Below are positions 1 through 9,500 of a stretch of DNA of 64,000 nucleotides, one piece after another. The DNA lies in the NCBI GenBank assembly GCA_016808115.1, contig JAEQBH010002962.1, forward strand, positions 23,501 to 87,500, given 5' to 3'. The notes beneath the pieces were generated by a model. It was not told where the DNA came from. It ran no database searches and saw only the letters and a program-made list of their open reading frames with translations. Both the position numbers and the translations under genes were made by a program. Source of the stretch: Tetrastigma voinierianum. Its lineage: Eukaryota > Streptophyta > Magnoliopsida > Vitales > Vitaceae. How positions within the stretch are numbered: position 1 is the first letter of the stretch; every line of letters begins with the position of its first letter.

Positions 1-68
1 AGATGTGAGTGAGAGATCTCTCAGATTACGCTCGTAGCGGTTTTGGGAGTGGGTGTCACACTATGACA

Positions 69-524
69 TTATTGCGTTTGTGTGCACGATAACATCGCGT
101 CGAGTCGGTGTGGGTGCACGAGTGCGACGATCACCCTCTTGATGGTATGGGTTGAATTTGTTTTAGGACTCGTCGATGAAAACTCATAGTTGAATCGAGG
201 GAAATGTAAGAGGCTCGAAGTGTAAACAGAAGAGTTATGTAATCGAGATGAAAACACACGGACCGGGTTATCTGTGAGCCAGAGTTGAGTGATAGGAGTC
301 GGGGGTGACTCGAGGTTTGGATACCCGTTGGAAATTGCATTAGGTGTTGTTGAGCTGGCAAGGGCTCGGTAAATGGATGATATGCATGGCATGGATTGAG
401 TTGGCCGATCCGTTGGATTGTCGATGATTGTGAACCTTGGAGAGGTTAGGCGGTTACACACACCAAGCAAGGGTTGTGTAGGGTCTGCGTGTGTATGGAT
501 TACATCACGGGTGTTAGAGGGCAT
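69..524 (-). CDS. Hypothetical antisense ORF of the gypsy family (151 aa)
   Basis: An open frame of 151 codons runs antisense to pol, just upstream of the integrase C-terminal remnant. I do not recognise the product. Related frames on the antisense strand occur at the equivalent place in E2 (51664-52095), E3 (plus strand, 55205-55620, truncated) and E7 (22342-22530), all with a recognisable QSMPC motif followed by RAL and later an ITQL or SLNS-like stretch. The protein is rich in Ser, Thr, Pro and Asn, with no clear membrane segment or known motif. Some plant LTR elements carry extra antisense ORFs, but whether this one is expressed cannot be judged. Simple chance openness of a conserved nucleotide segment is the alternative. 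Confidence 0.35.
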   Translation of the reverse strand: MPSNTRDVIHTHADPTQPLLGVCNRLTSPRFTIIDNPTDRPTQSMPCISSIYRALASSTTPNAISNGYPNLESPPTPITQLWLTDNPVRVFSSRLHNSSVYTSSLLHFPRFNYEFSSTSPKTNSTHTIKRVIVALVHPHRLDAMLSCTQTQ

Positions 525-1180
525 GTTGCGAACATGTGTCGGATCGTAAATTAGGATTAATTACCCTTAGTGGAATGCCTAGTAATAGTTATCGAGTATA
601 CGATGTATATATGAGGCATTGTGGGAGGCCATGTATGGAGTCACCAGTTAGGGATGGACGGTAGGAGAGATCCATCACGGGTCGGTTTGATTAGAGACAC
701 CTCCGTGAAGGTAGGCTTGATACGATAAAAAAGCGTCTTCCTCACGCATTTCCGGGCTGAGAAGAGCTATATAGATATGCGGCGTCGACCATGGGGTTCG
801 AGGTTGGTGATCACGTCTTCCTCGAAGGTGATTCCTAAGAGAGGAGTGGTCAGGTTCGGCAAGCGCGGGAAGCTATCGCCGAGGTTCATTGGACCTTTCG
901 AGATACTCGAGAGGGTAGGCGACACCTTCTTGCATCTTAGGTTAGCGTTCTTAGCCCGGCGTGTCGGGTGTCAGAGGTATTTCCGTCTCCATGCTCAGTA
1001 TGCTGGGATCCGGCTCATGGGGTGGGTTGGGGATAGATTGGGGTTGACGATGGGACCTTTGAGGAGGGACCCGGGGTGCGTGTTTGTAGCCCGGAAGTGA
1101 TCGGGTTTGCGGCGGTAAGACCGTGGGGCTAGTGAGAGGAGTGCTGTGGCGACGCGTGGGTGGAGGAGTCAACGTGGGAT
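525..1180 (+). pseudogene. Gypsy integrase C-terminal fragment
   Basis: Translating in shifting frames gives LEGMLRTCV near 510-545 and GRPC near 630, which match the end of the integrase core. GDHVF follows near 805, then GKRGKLSPRFIGPFEILERVG at about 864-917. The last stretch is the C-terminal DNA-binding domain typical of plant Ty3/gypsy integrases. Integrase inserts the reverse-transcribed DNA into host chromatin. Stops and frameshifts occur throughout, so it cannot make a functional enzyme. The longest clean piece starts with a Met at 777 but is only part of the domain. The catalytic core is missing upstream, where the antisense-ORF segment stands instead. Confidence 0.8.
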
Positions 1181-1357
1181 CGCGAGGACACGATGCGGGT
1201 TACCTATCCCTTCTTGTTTAGGGATGAAGGTAAGTAAGTTTAGTCATTTAAGATTTAAATGACTAGTTTATTACATCGTAGTAGAGTGCATGTTGCATAT
1301 GCATGTGTTAATAATGACCATTCGAATTTTGGAATGAAATTCCTTTTAAGAGGAGAA
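1181..1357 (+). other. 3' untranslated region and polypurine tract
   Basis: A short non-coding stretch after integrase ends in a purine-rich run (about 1347-1357, AAGAGGAGAA) directly before the LTR start TGTAAGACCC. This is the expected polypurine tract that primes plus-strand DNA. The same arrangement precedes the LTRs at 32533 and 52924 and, inverted, follows those ending at 22261, 37572 and 44513. Confidence 0.8.
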
Positions 1358-3399
1358 TGTAAGACCCGAAATTTCAATTTACGGAATAAGGGCAAAATCG
1401 TAATTTGATTCTGAAAATTGTAATTACGATTAAAGTCCGTAATTAATTCTCTAGATCTCGGATGATAAACAGTTATGCGGATTGGAATCGATCTCGCGAA
1501 ATCTAGTTAGCACGTAAAATTCATTAATTTTAGAGACGGTCGGGTCGACCGTTTTTCGAGGCATCGCGTTTCGGGTGCCGTAAACCAATTTTCGATGTGA
1601 CGAAAGTCACATATAGCATGTACTCATGTACCATAAGTGGTATGAGTAGATAAATGATGAAAATTGACGGCCGAGATAGTGCCGAAAATCAAATCTGAGA
1701 ATGAGGGACATAATGGGTATTATGGAATTTGATCTTTAGTCACTACAAGCCAAAATAGTGCATGACGTCTTCCCCAATTACAAGAGACCAAAAAAAACGT
1801 GGTGCCATTGGAGGATCACGGTGAGCTTTGGGTTGAGAGGAAATGCTTTAGAGAGAAACTTCTCTCTAAAAATACGGCCGAATCGGATAGTTCTTGGGTC
1901 TTCGAACAGAAGGGAAGAAATGTTCTACGCGGACGGGCTGCGCGTGGACCGAATTTGCGAGTTTGACAACTCAAGAGGTAGGATTTTCTCCTACTTGTGT
2001 TTTATTCCCCATTTTAGGGTTTTTCGATGTTTCGGTTAGTTTGAGGCCATGAGGGCCGGCTGCGTTTGATCAGTCCCCAAAACATGGGACCAATTGTGAA
2101 ATTGTTGGGATTTTCTCTTGTGGCCGTGTTGCTCCATGGATGTTAGGGGCTGTTTGGTTGTGATGGGTGTTAATTTGTGCGTTAAATGCTTGCTTGATAT
2201 GCTTTGGGCCGAAGGAATGGCCGTGGATTAACGAGGTTCACTAAGTGAGCTAGGTGTTTTTGTGTTTTAAGGAATAGTAGGGTTTCACTATTCACGGGAA
2301 TATGTTCTAAAAATATATATTTTTGTGAAATACGTGTTGGCTAGGAGTGATTTAAATTAAATTGCACAAATTGTATGATCATTAGCCCAGTGAGCTAATT
2401 TTGATGTGTGATTTAAAGTTTTATGTAAATATATTTATGTATATATATTTGCATGTGATTTAAATAAATTAGGCCCGACATACATGCATTCCATATGCCT
2501 TTGGAACATCCTAGAATATAGGAATGAGTGCGTGAGATGAGTCTAGAAGAAACAAGGTTCGGAGGAGTAGTCTAAAATGTAAATTATCGGAGGGTAGTCC
2601 AAACTAAATAATATATCAACGTCGGGCGGCCAGTTGATATTTATTCATCGGAGAAGTAGTCCACAAACTAAAAGAATATATCAGCGAAATCGGGCGGCCG
2701 TTGATATTTATTCATCGGAGGGTAGTCCACAAACAATTAATATATATCAATCGTCGGAGCGGCCCAATTGATATATATTCATCGGAGGGTTGCCCATTAA
2801 TAAATTAAAAATTCTCATACGAGGCTTAGGCGAGTGTGAGAGAGTCGGTGAGGGCTCGGGATCTGAGTTGGTCACGTAGACATTCAAGTAGGATCATGCA
2901 TTTGCTTGAATGTTTGTTTAAATTGGAACATTGCACTTCACTTAGGTGGTGAGTAGCCCACTTAGGGCGATTCTCCTACTGAGCTTTAGCTCACCTCGTC
3001 GTGGGATCCCCCTTTATTTTACAGGTACGAGGGCGTCTTGAGACGGACCAAGATCCTTGAGGTTGTATTAGAAGAGCGGGTTGGCTTTGATTTATACATG
3101 TATTAGAGATTCTCTGAATTTTAATGTATGTATTGTACAAGAGTAAACATATTATCTTGAAACTATTGGATATAGTTTGGATATATTGTGTTGAGTACGG
3201 TTGATGGGCCCAGTGTGTGTTGAATCTCTCTATCTTGCATATATTGTTGGTGAGACCCCGAGGGTTTATCTGAGTTTGTGTTTGGGTAGAGCTCCCAGTC
3301 AAGGAGACTCTGGGTGCTCTAAGTGGCGTGGATGCCCAGCCTCCATGTATTAAGCGGAGTTGACGGGTAGTCAACGGACCCGGGTTTTGGGGCGTCACG
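1358..3399 (+). mobile_element. LTR, subtype A1, of E1
   Basis: The LTR begins TGTAAGACCCGAAATTTC and ends GGGGCGTCAC. It is followed at once by a degenerate primer-binding site and preceded by a polypurine tract, so both ends are fixed. Length is about 2.04 kb. Internal landmarks shared with the other copies are an 11-bp inverted repeat TTTAGAGAGAA/TTCTCTCTAAA at 1847-1870, the GTAGGA-TTTTC-TCCTAC hairpin at 1978-1994, and a ~65-bp tandem hairpin array at about 2590-2790. The array defines subtype A1. I could not place a convincing TATA box. Confidence 0.9.
2590..2790. repeat. ~65-bp tandem array of hairpin units in LTR subtype A1
   Basis: Three units about 65 bp apart each contain an inverted repeat of the ATATATCAA/TTGATATAT type around a GC-rich centre (CGTCGGGCGGCC-like), separated by CATCGGAGGGTAGTCC-like linkers. 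Units start near 2611, 2676 and 2741. The same array is present in the LTRs near 19300-19530, 43010-43160, 46930-47070, 54440-54590, 60330-60480 and 62050-62230. Confidence 0.8.
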
Positions 3400-3418
3400 G
3401 CAGTATCGACGGTATCTA
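3400..3418 (+). other. Primer-binding site of E1 (tRNA-iMet type)
   Basis: Immediately after the LTR lies a GTATC-containing stretch. In the better preserved E2 copy the same place reads TTGGTATCGAGCC, close to the complement of the 3' end of plant initiator tRNA-Met. Here it is degraded. Confidence 0.6.
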
Positions 3419-5561
3419 GAATACCTAGGAGCTCGGGTTGGGTATCCATCACCCTTTAGGTGGTATGGTGTGGAGTATAGGTTTATGGAAACCTATGGAT
3501 AGAAAATTTGGGCTTAGGCCGTAGTTGGATGAGGCATACGCCACTAGATGTGGTTTGATGATATGTATAGGTATGGGATTACCTAGGAAATCGGGACAAC
3601 ACTAGAACTACTTTGCATGCATGTGTTGGTGTGTTTTTGTGTGATTGGATTTTTTGTGGAGAATGTGCTTGCATGCTTGGTTGTGCCTCTTTTTATGAAT
3701 TGTAGGTGTTATGTGATTGGAATTTTATGGGTGATATGCTTGGTTGATAGCATAGGATGATGTGTGGAACATTTTGGGTGTTTACAATGTGTAAACTTGA
3801 ACCAAGGAATTAACCAAAATAAATTCATAATTTATTTGGTTTAGTGGAGAAAGGTAATTTTAAGGTTTTACGATTAAGCGAAGAAAATTAAATGAAATAA
3901 ATTTTACTAAATTATTTGGGATGTTGGAAAGTGAGAAGAAATTTTAAAGCAAAGAAAATAAATTTTTTTCAAATTTATTTACAGTTTATATGGAGGAGAA
4001 AATAATTTTCTAAAGATTTTACAAGTGGTAAAATTGAAGAAAATGGAAAATAAATTTTATAAATTTATTTGAGTGGAAAAAAATTTTAGTGGCGGAAAAG
4101 GAAAATAAATTTTATAAATTTGTTGGTTATGAAGTGGAAAACAATTTTCTAAGGTTTCATATGAGTATAAAATTTAAGAAAATGGAGAAAATAAATTTTT
4201 ATAAATTTATTTAGTGTCAGAAAATGAAAAAAAAATGATTTTGTGATTTTTTTGTGATTTTTTTAAATCTCTTGGAAATAATGAGAAAAAAATTTTTTTT
4301 AATTAAAGAAAAATGAAAAAAAATTTATGGTGCGAAATTTTGAAGAGCTCTTGCCCGGTGTATTGTGAGAGAAAGTTTTTTGTATTACGCGGTTGATTTA
4401 TATTGCAATAGGAAGGTTGGAAGAAATTTAGATTGTATTGCAGGAATAAGCTTGGTTGAGTTGCAATACAAAGCGCTCACAGCAGTCTTGTATTAGGGGC
4501 TGGCTGGCTGAAATCACGATAAAATTGTATCGTAGCGAAAGCTATTAGGCGGGTAGGTGATAAGCGCCTGAGTAAACGCCTTGAATTTCGCGAAGCAGCG
4601 CCTTGAAAGCGGCGGAATCCGCGCGCGAAGCGCTTCAGCCCAGCGCTGGCGAGCGCGAAGCGCCTGGCAGCGAAGCGGCCAAGCGCGCGGCCAGCGAAGC
4701 CTCTGAAGCGGGCGAGCGCAAGCGCGGCAGCAGCGCGAAGCGGCACCGGCGGCGCATAGGCGTCTGAGCGCTGGAAGCCTTGAGCGCGAGCTGCAACTGG
4801 CCTTGGCTTGTGTGACGCGGGCGGCGGGCTGCAGCGGCGAGCACGGCGTGGGCGGGGCTCACGACTGCAGGCGTGCAGTGCGCCTGGTAGGCGTCTTTAT
4901 TTAGATCATTGGAAGCTGGATTTGGTGCACGGTGCACTTGGCTCGGCCTACGACTCAGTTTTGGAACCCGATTATTTCAGTGCGCTCATGAGTCATTAAA
5001 TGAACACTTGTTCATTGTAAAATAAAATTTTTCGAAAAAATTAAAATAATATTTATTAAATTCAAATAAAATAAAATCGAATCAAATAAATTTTGATAAA
5101 ATTTTCGAAAAATAAAATTTTCAAAAATAAATTTTGAAATAAATTTGTTGAAAACAATATTTTAAGCGGAGTGATTAACGTATACTAAGTTATGTGTATG
5201 ATTAGTGTCTCGGGGTTGTGGTTATGCCTTAGAGATCTTTGTGTGGATTTAACTACCATTTGAAATGGTGATTCTTGTGATAGTTGCGTACGAAATTATA
5301 TGCATGGTGTGATGCGTATAGGAAAATGGAGTGAATGCTAAGGTTGGGAATTATGACCTTAGGGATTTGGAGTCTTGAAATGAACAAGAGCCTAGAATTT
5401 TATGGGATTAAATATGAATTAAGTGGTTGGAATTTAGCACCACTTAGAAAATGAGCAGGTTAGTTCATGGATTTGTCGAATCTATTAATGTCAATATACA
5501 TTACTAGTCGAGGCCCGAAATGAAAAATTAATTGATTTTTGTTGCCATGTTGATTATGTAA
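3419..5561 (+). other. E1 leader: AT-rich repeats and GC-rich island
   Basis: This non-coding leader separates the primer-binding site from gag. From about 3880 to 4220 it carries five or six imperfect units with a self-complementary AAATAAATTT..ATAAATTTATTT core. From about 4540 to 4990 it turns sharply GC-rich (listed separately), then returns to A/T-rich sequence. The same order is seen in E2 and in E3. Short open frames inside it show no conserved protein character. Confidence 0.7.
4540..4990. repeat. GC-rich GCGAAGC-motif island in the leader
   Basis: Between AT-rich flanks there is a block rich in GCGAAGC and GCGCAAGCGC-like words; GCGAAGC occurs six times between about 4580 and 4745. 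Equivalent blocks lie at 48540-48905 in E2 and, inverted, at 58441-58830 in E3. The leaders of E4 and E6 lack such a block. Open frames on both strands here follow from the base composition and the motif repetition, so I do not call a gene. Confidence 0.65.
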
Positions 5562-5935
5562 ATGGCTTATAGAGGACGAGGACGTAGAGGACGTCCACGG
5601 GGCACTGGTCAGGCACCATTGACAATTGACCAACCGCTTGTATTTGATCAAGCGGGCCTTAAGTAGAGGTCGTAAGTGTTGCGAGCACTATTGCCACGGC
5701 TAGTATAAGCGGTGGACATGGAGATCTAGTAACCTCCAGGAGGTTTAGGACGTATCATTCTCAGGCATTCACACGGGGGTAGAGATCCAGAGTGGTGGTA
5801 GACCATTGGTTCATGCAGAATCCGAGAAAGTGTTAGAGGCTATGGAGATTACCTCTGACACGACCAGGATTAGACTAGCTGCGTTCTAACTAGAATGAGG
5901 CTCAAATATGGTGGAAATGGGCAAGGACCTCTAGA
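5562..5935 (+). pseudogene. Gypsy gag, N-terminal fragment
   Basis: The frame starts at ATG 5562 with an Arg/Gly-rich N-terminus (MAYRGRGRRGRPRGTGQ) and meets a stop after 35 codons. Further along, in shifted frames, capsid-type motifs appear: DHWFMQ near 5804 and AQIWWKWARTSRDL near 5905-5940. Gag forms the virus-like particle that packages the element RNA. The C-terminal half of the capsid and the zinc knuckle are missing. The text runs straight into the end of the protease, and the same junction is seen in E2 and E3. The start is chosen because all three copies share it and an upstream AAATGGCT context. Confidence 0.75.
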
Positions 5936-6240
5936 GACCTTAGAGGAGCAGTTGCATATGAATTCTCTAAGGATTAGAGGCTGAGAATAGTACGATATGT
6001 CAGGTTGCGAGTTAGGATCTGGGGACTCTACTCACAATGGACTGAGGATTATGGATATGTCGAGTTCGATGTCATCCTTGGGATGGATTGGTTGACCAGG
6101 TTTACAAGGTTGTTATCGTTGTGAGCGCGGGAGGTTACCGCTAGCAGACGGTACTCGTGTTGTATTTCAGGGGGGCAAGCACGGTATTTTGCCCCAGACA
6201 GTATATGAGTCCAAGTGCTAGGGACAGTTGGCGGGTTAGC
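5936..6240 (+). pseudogene. Gypsy aspartic protease, C-terminal fragment
   Basis: Only the end of the protease domain is recognisable: VEFDVILGMDWL near 6058-6096, a motif found shortly before reverse transcriptase in plant gypsy polyproteins. The active-site DSGA region is absent, removed by the gag-to-protease deletion shared with E2 and E3. The enzyme would normally cut the Gag-Pol polyprotein. Stops and frameshifts are present. Confidence 0.7.
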
Positions 6241-7035
6241 TAGCGAGCCTTACCCTAGAGGACGAGGTGAGACCAGACTTAGATCTACCTCGAGTGGTTT
6301 GCGAGTACGCGAATATTTTTCCAAATGAGCTACCTGGACTACCTCCACTTAGGGATGTAGACTTCGGTATCGAGTTACACCCTGGTACTTTAACCATCTC
6401 TATGATTCCGCATAGGATGGCACCGGTTGAGTTGTAGGAACTTCCAGGTCAAACTCTGAGGGCTATTGAATGAGGATTATTAGGCCAGAGGCACTTCACC
6501 GCCGGCGCTTCCGGTTCTAGTTGCGAAGAAGAGGCGAAGACCGCCGGTGTGAAGTGGCTATAGGCAATTAGGCAGGGTTATGATCGGAATCGGTACCCAT
6601 TACCGGATCGATGATTTATTTGATCGATTGGAGAGTGCGAGTCTACTCCAAGATAGACCTTACATGGTTGTCATCGGTGAGTTAGGAAGACGGATATCCA
6701 CTAAGGAAGCTGCGTTTAGGGCGAGTTGGGGGGCGCACGAGTTCTGGTGATGCCCTTTGGATTGTGATGCGCGGCGTATTCATGGACCTCATGCATAGGG
6801 TGTTCCAACCTTATCTAGATCAGTTTATCGTAGTCTTCGTGGATGACATTTTGATCTACTCCCAGTCAGAGTGGGAGCATGAGTATCACTTGAGAGTTGT
6901 GTTCGAGTTGTTGAGACCATCGTTTGTATACGAGTTCGATAAGTGCGGTTTTGGCTTATTGAGGAGATTTTTGGGACACGTGGTGTCGGCACCGCATAGT
7001 GTCGATCGACCTAGAAGGTTGAGCGTGATGTGTTG
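6241..7035 (+). pseudogene. Gypsy reverse transcriptase, truncated
   Basis: Reverse-transcriptase landmarks appear in order: ELPGLPPLRDVDF near 6328-6366, PIPHRMAPVEL-like sequence near 6400, MPFGL near 6750, and the clean stretch from 6764 with [16 protein letters not shown] and the catalytic FVDD box at 6836-6847, then FLGHVVSA near 6967. The enzyme copies the element RNA into DNA. Thumb, RNase H and integrase core are missing, because at about 7036 the text switches to pararetrovirus reverse transcriptase. The 100-codon open frame 6764-7066 crosses that junction and is therefore chimeric. Several stops lie upstream. Confidence 0.85.
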
Positions 7036-8270
7036 TGAAATATTCAGTAGATACACTAGATTTTGAAATTCTAAATTTCAAAATACTCAATGTGCATATT
7101 CAGTAAATGGTATCTCAAAAATGCCCTTGAAATTTCAAAAATATGATGAATGAAATATTCAATGAATACACTAGATTTTCTATTGTTTACATTGATGATG
7201 TTCTTACTATTTTCAAATTCAATTGAGGGCATTCAAACATTTAAAAACTTTTCAAAAAATTGTAAGAGATATTAGTTTAGTAATCTCTGCAGCAAAAATT
7301 AAATTGTTTTGAACAAATATTAGGTTTAAGTTTGATATTCATCAAGGCGATAAAACCTATCTGAACAATAGATTTTGCAAACAAATTTCACGATGAAATC
7401 AAAAGATAAAAACACCGGTTACAAGGTTCTTAGGGAAGCCTTAGCATGTAGGCGAGTTTTGCAATCTTAGGATTTTAATCAAGCCTTTATTTCAAGGTTA
7501 AGAAAAATCCTTTACCTTAGTCTACGAGGAACATGCCGGGTAGTCCAAACGAGTCAAAATCCGGGTTAAAGACTTCTTGCTTAGGTATCCTTCACCGGAA
7601 GCCTTTCCTATTATAGAGACGGATGATGCCTCAATATAGGATATGGTGGGATTTTAAAGCAGATTTCAAAACAAAATTTCTGATTGTTAGATTTCACTCT
7701 TAGTGTTTGGAGTGGTCCACAATTGAATTATTCAGCAGTTAAAGAAATTTTAGCCATTGCTTTTATGCATTCAAAAATTTCAAAGTGATGTTTCAACAAA
7801 AAAATTTCTTTTAAGAGTTGATTGCAAAAGCCAGCGCAAGAAATATTGCAAAAGATGTTCAAAACTTAGTTCCAAAACGTATTTTTGCCGATGACAAGCT
7901 ATTTATCTCGTTTTTGATTTTGAAATCAATTTATCAAAGGATCTTCAAATGTTTTACCTGATTTCCTTCACTGAATTTTACAGGGAAAAATGAGCAAAAG
8001 AAAAAGCCGTGATCCAATCAAACCCACTTCAAAAGCCTCTTATGCAATGAAAGGCCCCCAACTTCAAATCGTTTTCAAGTTTTGGGGAAACCCTAACCCT
8101 TCTTTCAAACACCACCCAAAATTTGCATACCAAACAAAAGAACAAAAATTGTTACTCAAATTTAACCCGATCACGCTTCCTATGAGATTGAGGCCGCCCG
8201 CCGCCCATCAAAAAAAAAAAAGATTTTCAAATGAAAAGTATTTATTTCCAACGAAATACTAAACCCGTAA
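7036..8270 (+). pseudogene. Pararetrovirus reverse transcriptase and RNase H, broken
   Basis: The reverse-transcriptase core shows VYIDDVL at about 7174-7204, the YIDD-type catalytic box used by plant pararetroviruses rather than the FVDD of the gypsy copies here. The RNase H start ETDD/ETDA-like motif is near 7616-7640, and its later part extends to about 7960. An open frame at 7990-8262 follows and has a counterpart in P2 (27412-27675). The first part of the RT domain is missing. A short block containing GAAATATTCA..GATACACTAGATTTT is present at 7038 and again at 7149, a local duplication at the left edge. Stops and frameshifts are frequent, so no active enzyme is expected. Confidence 0.8.
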
Positions 8271-9120
8271 ATTCCTACGAATTCATACTCAGAGATACTG
8301 AGTCTCGCTCAAATATCTCATGTCATGAACCCCGAGGGTAATGACTTCGCACTAAAATGCAAAATTTTGAAAGTCATTAATGAAAAAGATCAATAAAATA
8401 TTTTACCCAATAAAAGACTTTCTTCAACATTTTGATCCTCAAACTTTGATTTTTATGACTACAAAAAAATGCTTGGTACCATACTTTCAGATCGTGCCAA
8501 ACTCATTCTTGGTTTTTTAATCGATGAAAAAGTTCAAAAAACTTTTCCAAATCGGTTTCGTGAACGATGGCTTTTACGGGAGCTAATCCAAATATTTTCC
8601 TCGTCCCGAAATCACCAAGTTTTGATTATTTAACCAATCAAGAAAGCTTTTTCCCCTCCCGGAAATAGCTATTCACCTTTTCTTTTTGCTCTCAATTACA
8701 ACTCGATTCTTTGTCAGATTGTGGTACCCATCAATCCCATCCAAGCCCATTCCCTAAGTTTTTCGGGTTGTGGAATTCAAAATCAAAATGGTGGGTCAGT
8801 TTAAAATCTCTCGCCTAAAGCTTTGATGTCGGCTAAAAATGGACTGCCTCAAAAAGCCCAATTTGAAAAAGCCCTCTTCTTTCAAAGGCCAAGGTAAATT
8901 GTTGTCCCAAACTCACAGTCTAATAACAAGAAATCCCATTTCCTTCAAATACACTTTACAGTGGCCTATCTCAAACAATCCAAAGGTAAGCGATTGCACG
9001 CTTTCAAAACTCTCGGGCCGACTTCGATTTAGGATGACACAAAGAAGCAAGATGCCTTCTTCCAAAGAAAATGAAGACATGTGCTACTTCACCCTTCACT
9101 CCCTCGAGTAAGGATGATAA
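8271..9120 (+). pseudogene. Pararetrovirus polyprotein C-terminal extension
   Basis: Downstream of RNase H the sequence stays protein-like in pieces, including a 90-codon open frame at 8839-9111 rich in Lys, Ser and Pro. The stretch 8271-8680 is also present in P2 (about 26905-27400, inverted), so it belongs to the virus and not to the flank. I do not recognise a specific domain. Stops occur throughout. Confidence 0.5.
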
Positions 9121-9339
9121 GGAGTGATATCAACATCTTCAAAAGCCTTTGCCCCGTAGAATGTATTGCGCTCAAAATTCCAAGAAATCAATTTCGGATG
9201 CTTTCTTCCCGGCGCATTTAATGAAGAATGGAAAACTGACCCACAAGTGGTGTGATAGCATCTTAGATCATTTCAAACGCGATGTGTCAACCCCCACTTT
9301 CAAAAAGCAAAAGCTCCACTCATAAGAAAAACAAATTGG

Positions 9340-9500
9340 CCGATAATAAAAGGTGTGACTTTCAAAAGCAAGAGACGTGACTCTTCAAAAAAGTATGTGA
9401 CCCTTCAAAGTCATGATCCAATCGTGGTGGACGCCAAAGTTTTATTTCAATCCAAAAATTTCTATATAAGGAGGCTCTTTAGCTGCAGATAAGTTTAGAG
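9340..9500 (+). promoter_or_regulatory. Pararetrovirus full-length-transcript promoter
   Basis: A TATA box (CTATATAAGG, TATATAAG at 9463-9470) sits about 65-110 bp downstream of three TGAC words at roughly 9355, 9378 and 9398. Each is followed by TTCAAAA-like sequence and they are spaced about 20-22 bp apart. TGAC-type activator repeats before a TATA box are typical of plant pararetrovirus promoters. Position fits: after the polyprotein and before ORF1. Confidence 0.6.

Larger units (their letters stand above)
1..7035 (+). mobile_element. E1: Ty3/gypsy pol end - LTR - gag-pol start
   Basis: Reading left to right this block shows the 3' end of an internal region (integrase C-terminus, polypurine tract), one LTR, then a primer-binding site, leader, gag and pol up to the reverse transcriptase. 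The single LTR therefore has internal sequence on both sides, whereas a normal element has internal sequence on one side of each LTR. Unequal recombination between neighbouring copies, or tandem elements sharing an LTR, would produce this. The right side is cut off at about 7035, where pararetrovirus sequence begins. All frames are broken. Confidence 0.8.

Noticed and set aside
2590..2790. CRISPR-like array of repeats with spacers
   Set aside because: Units are imperfect, self-complementary and part of a eukaryotic LTR; spacing and context do not fit CRISPR.
4477..4999. Arg/Ala-rich open frames in the E1 leader
   Set aside because: Same composition effect; they read through a repeated GCGAAGC motif in different frames.
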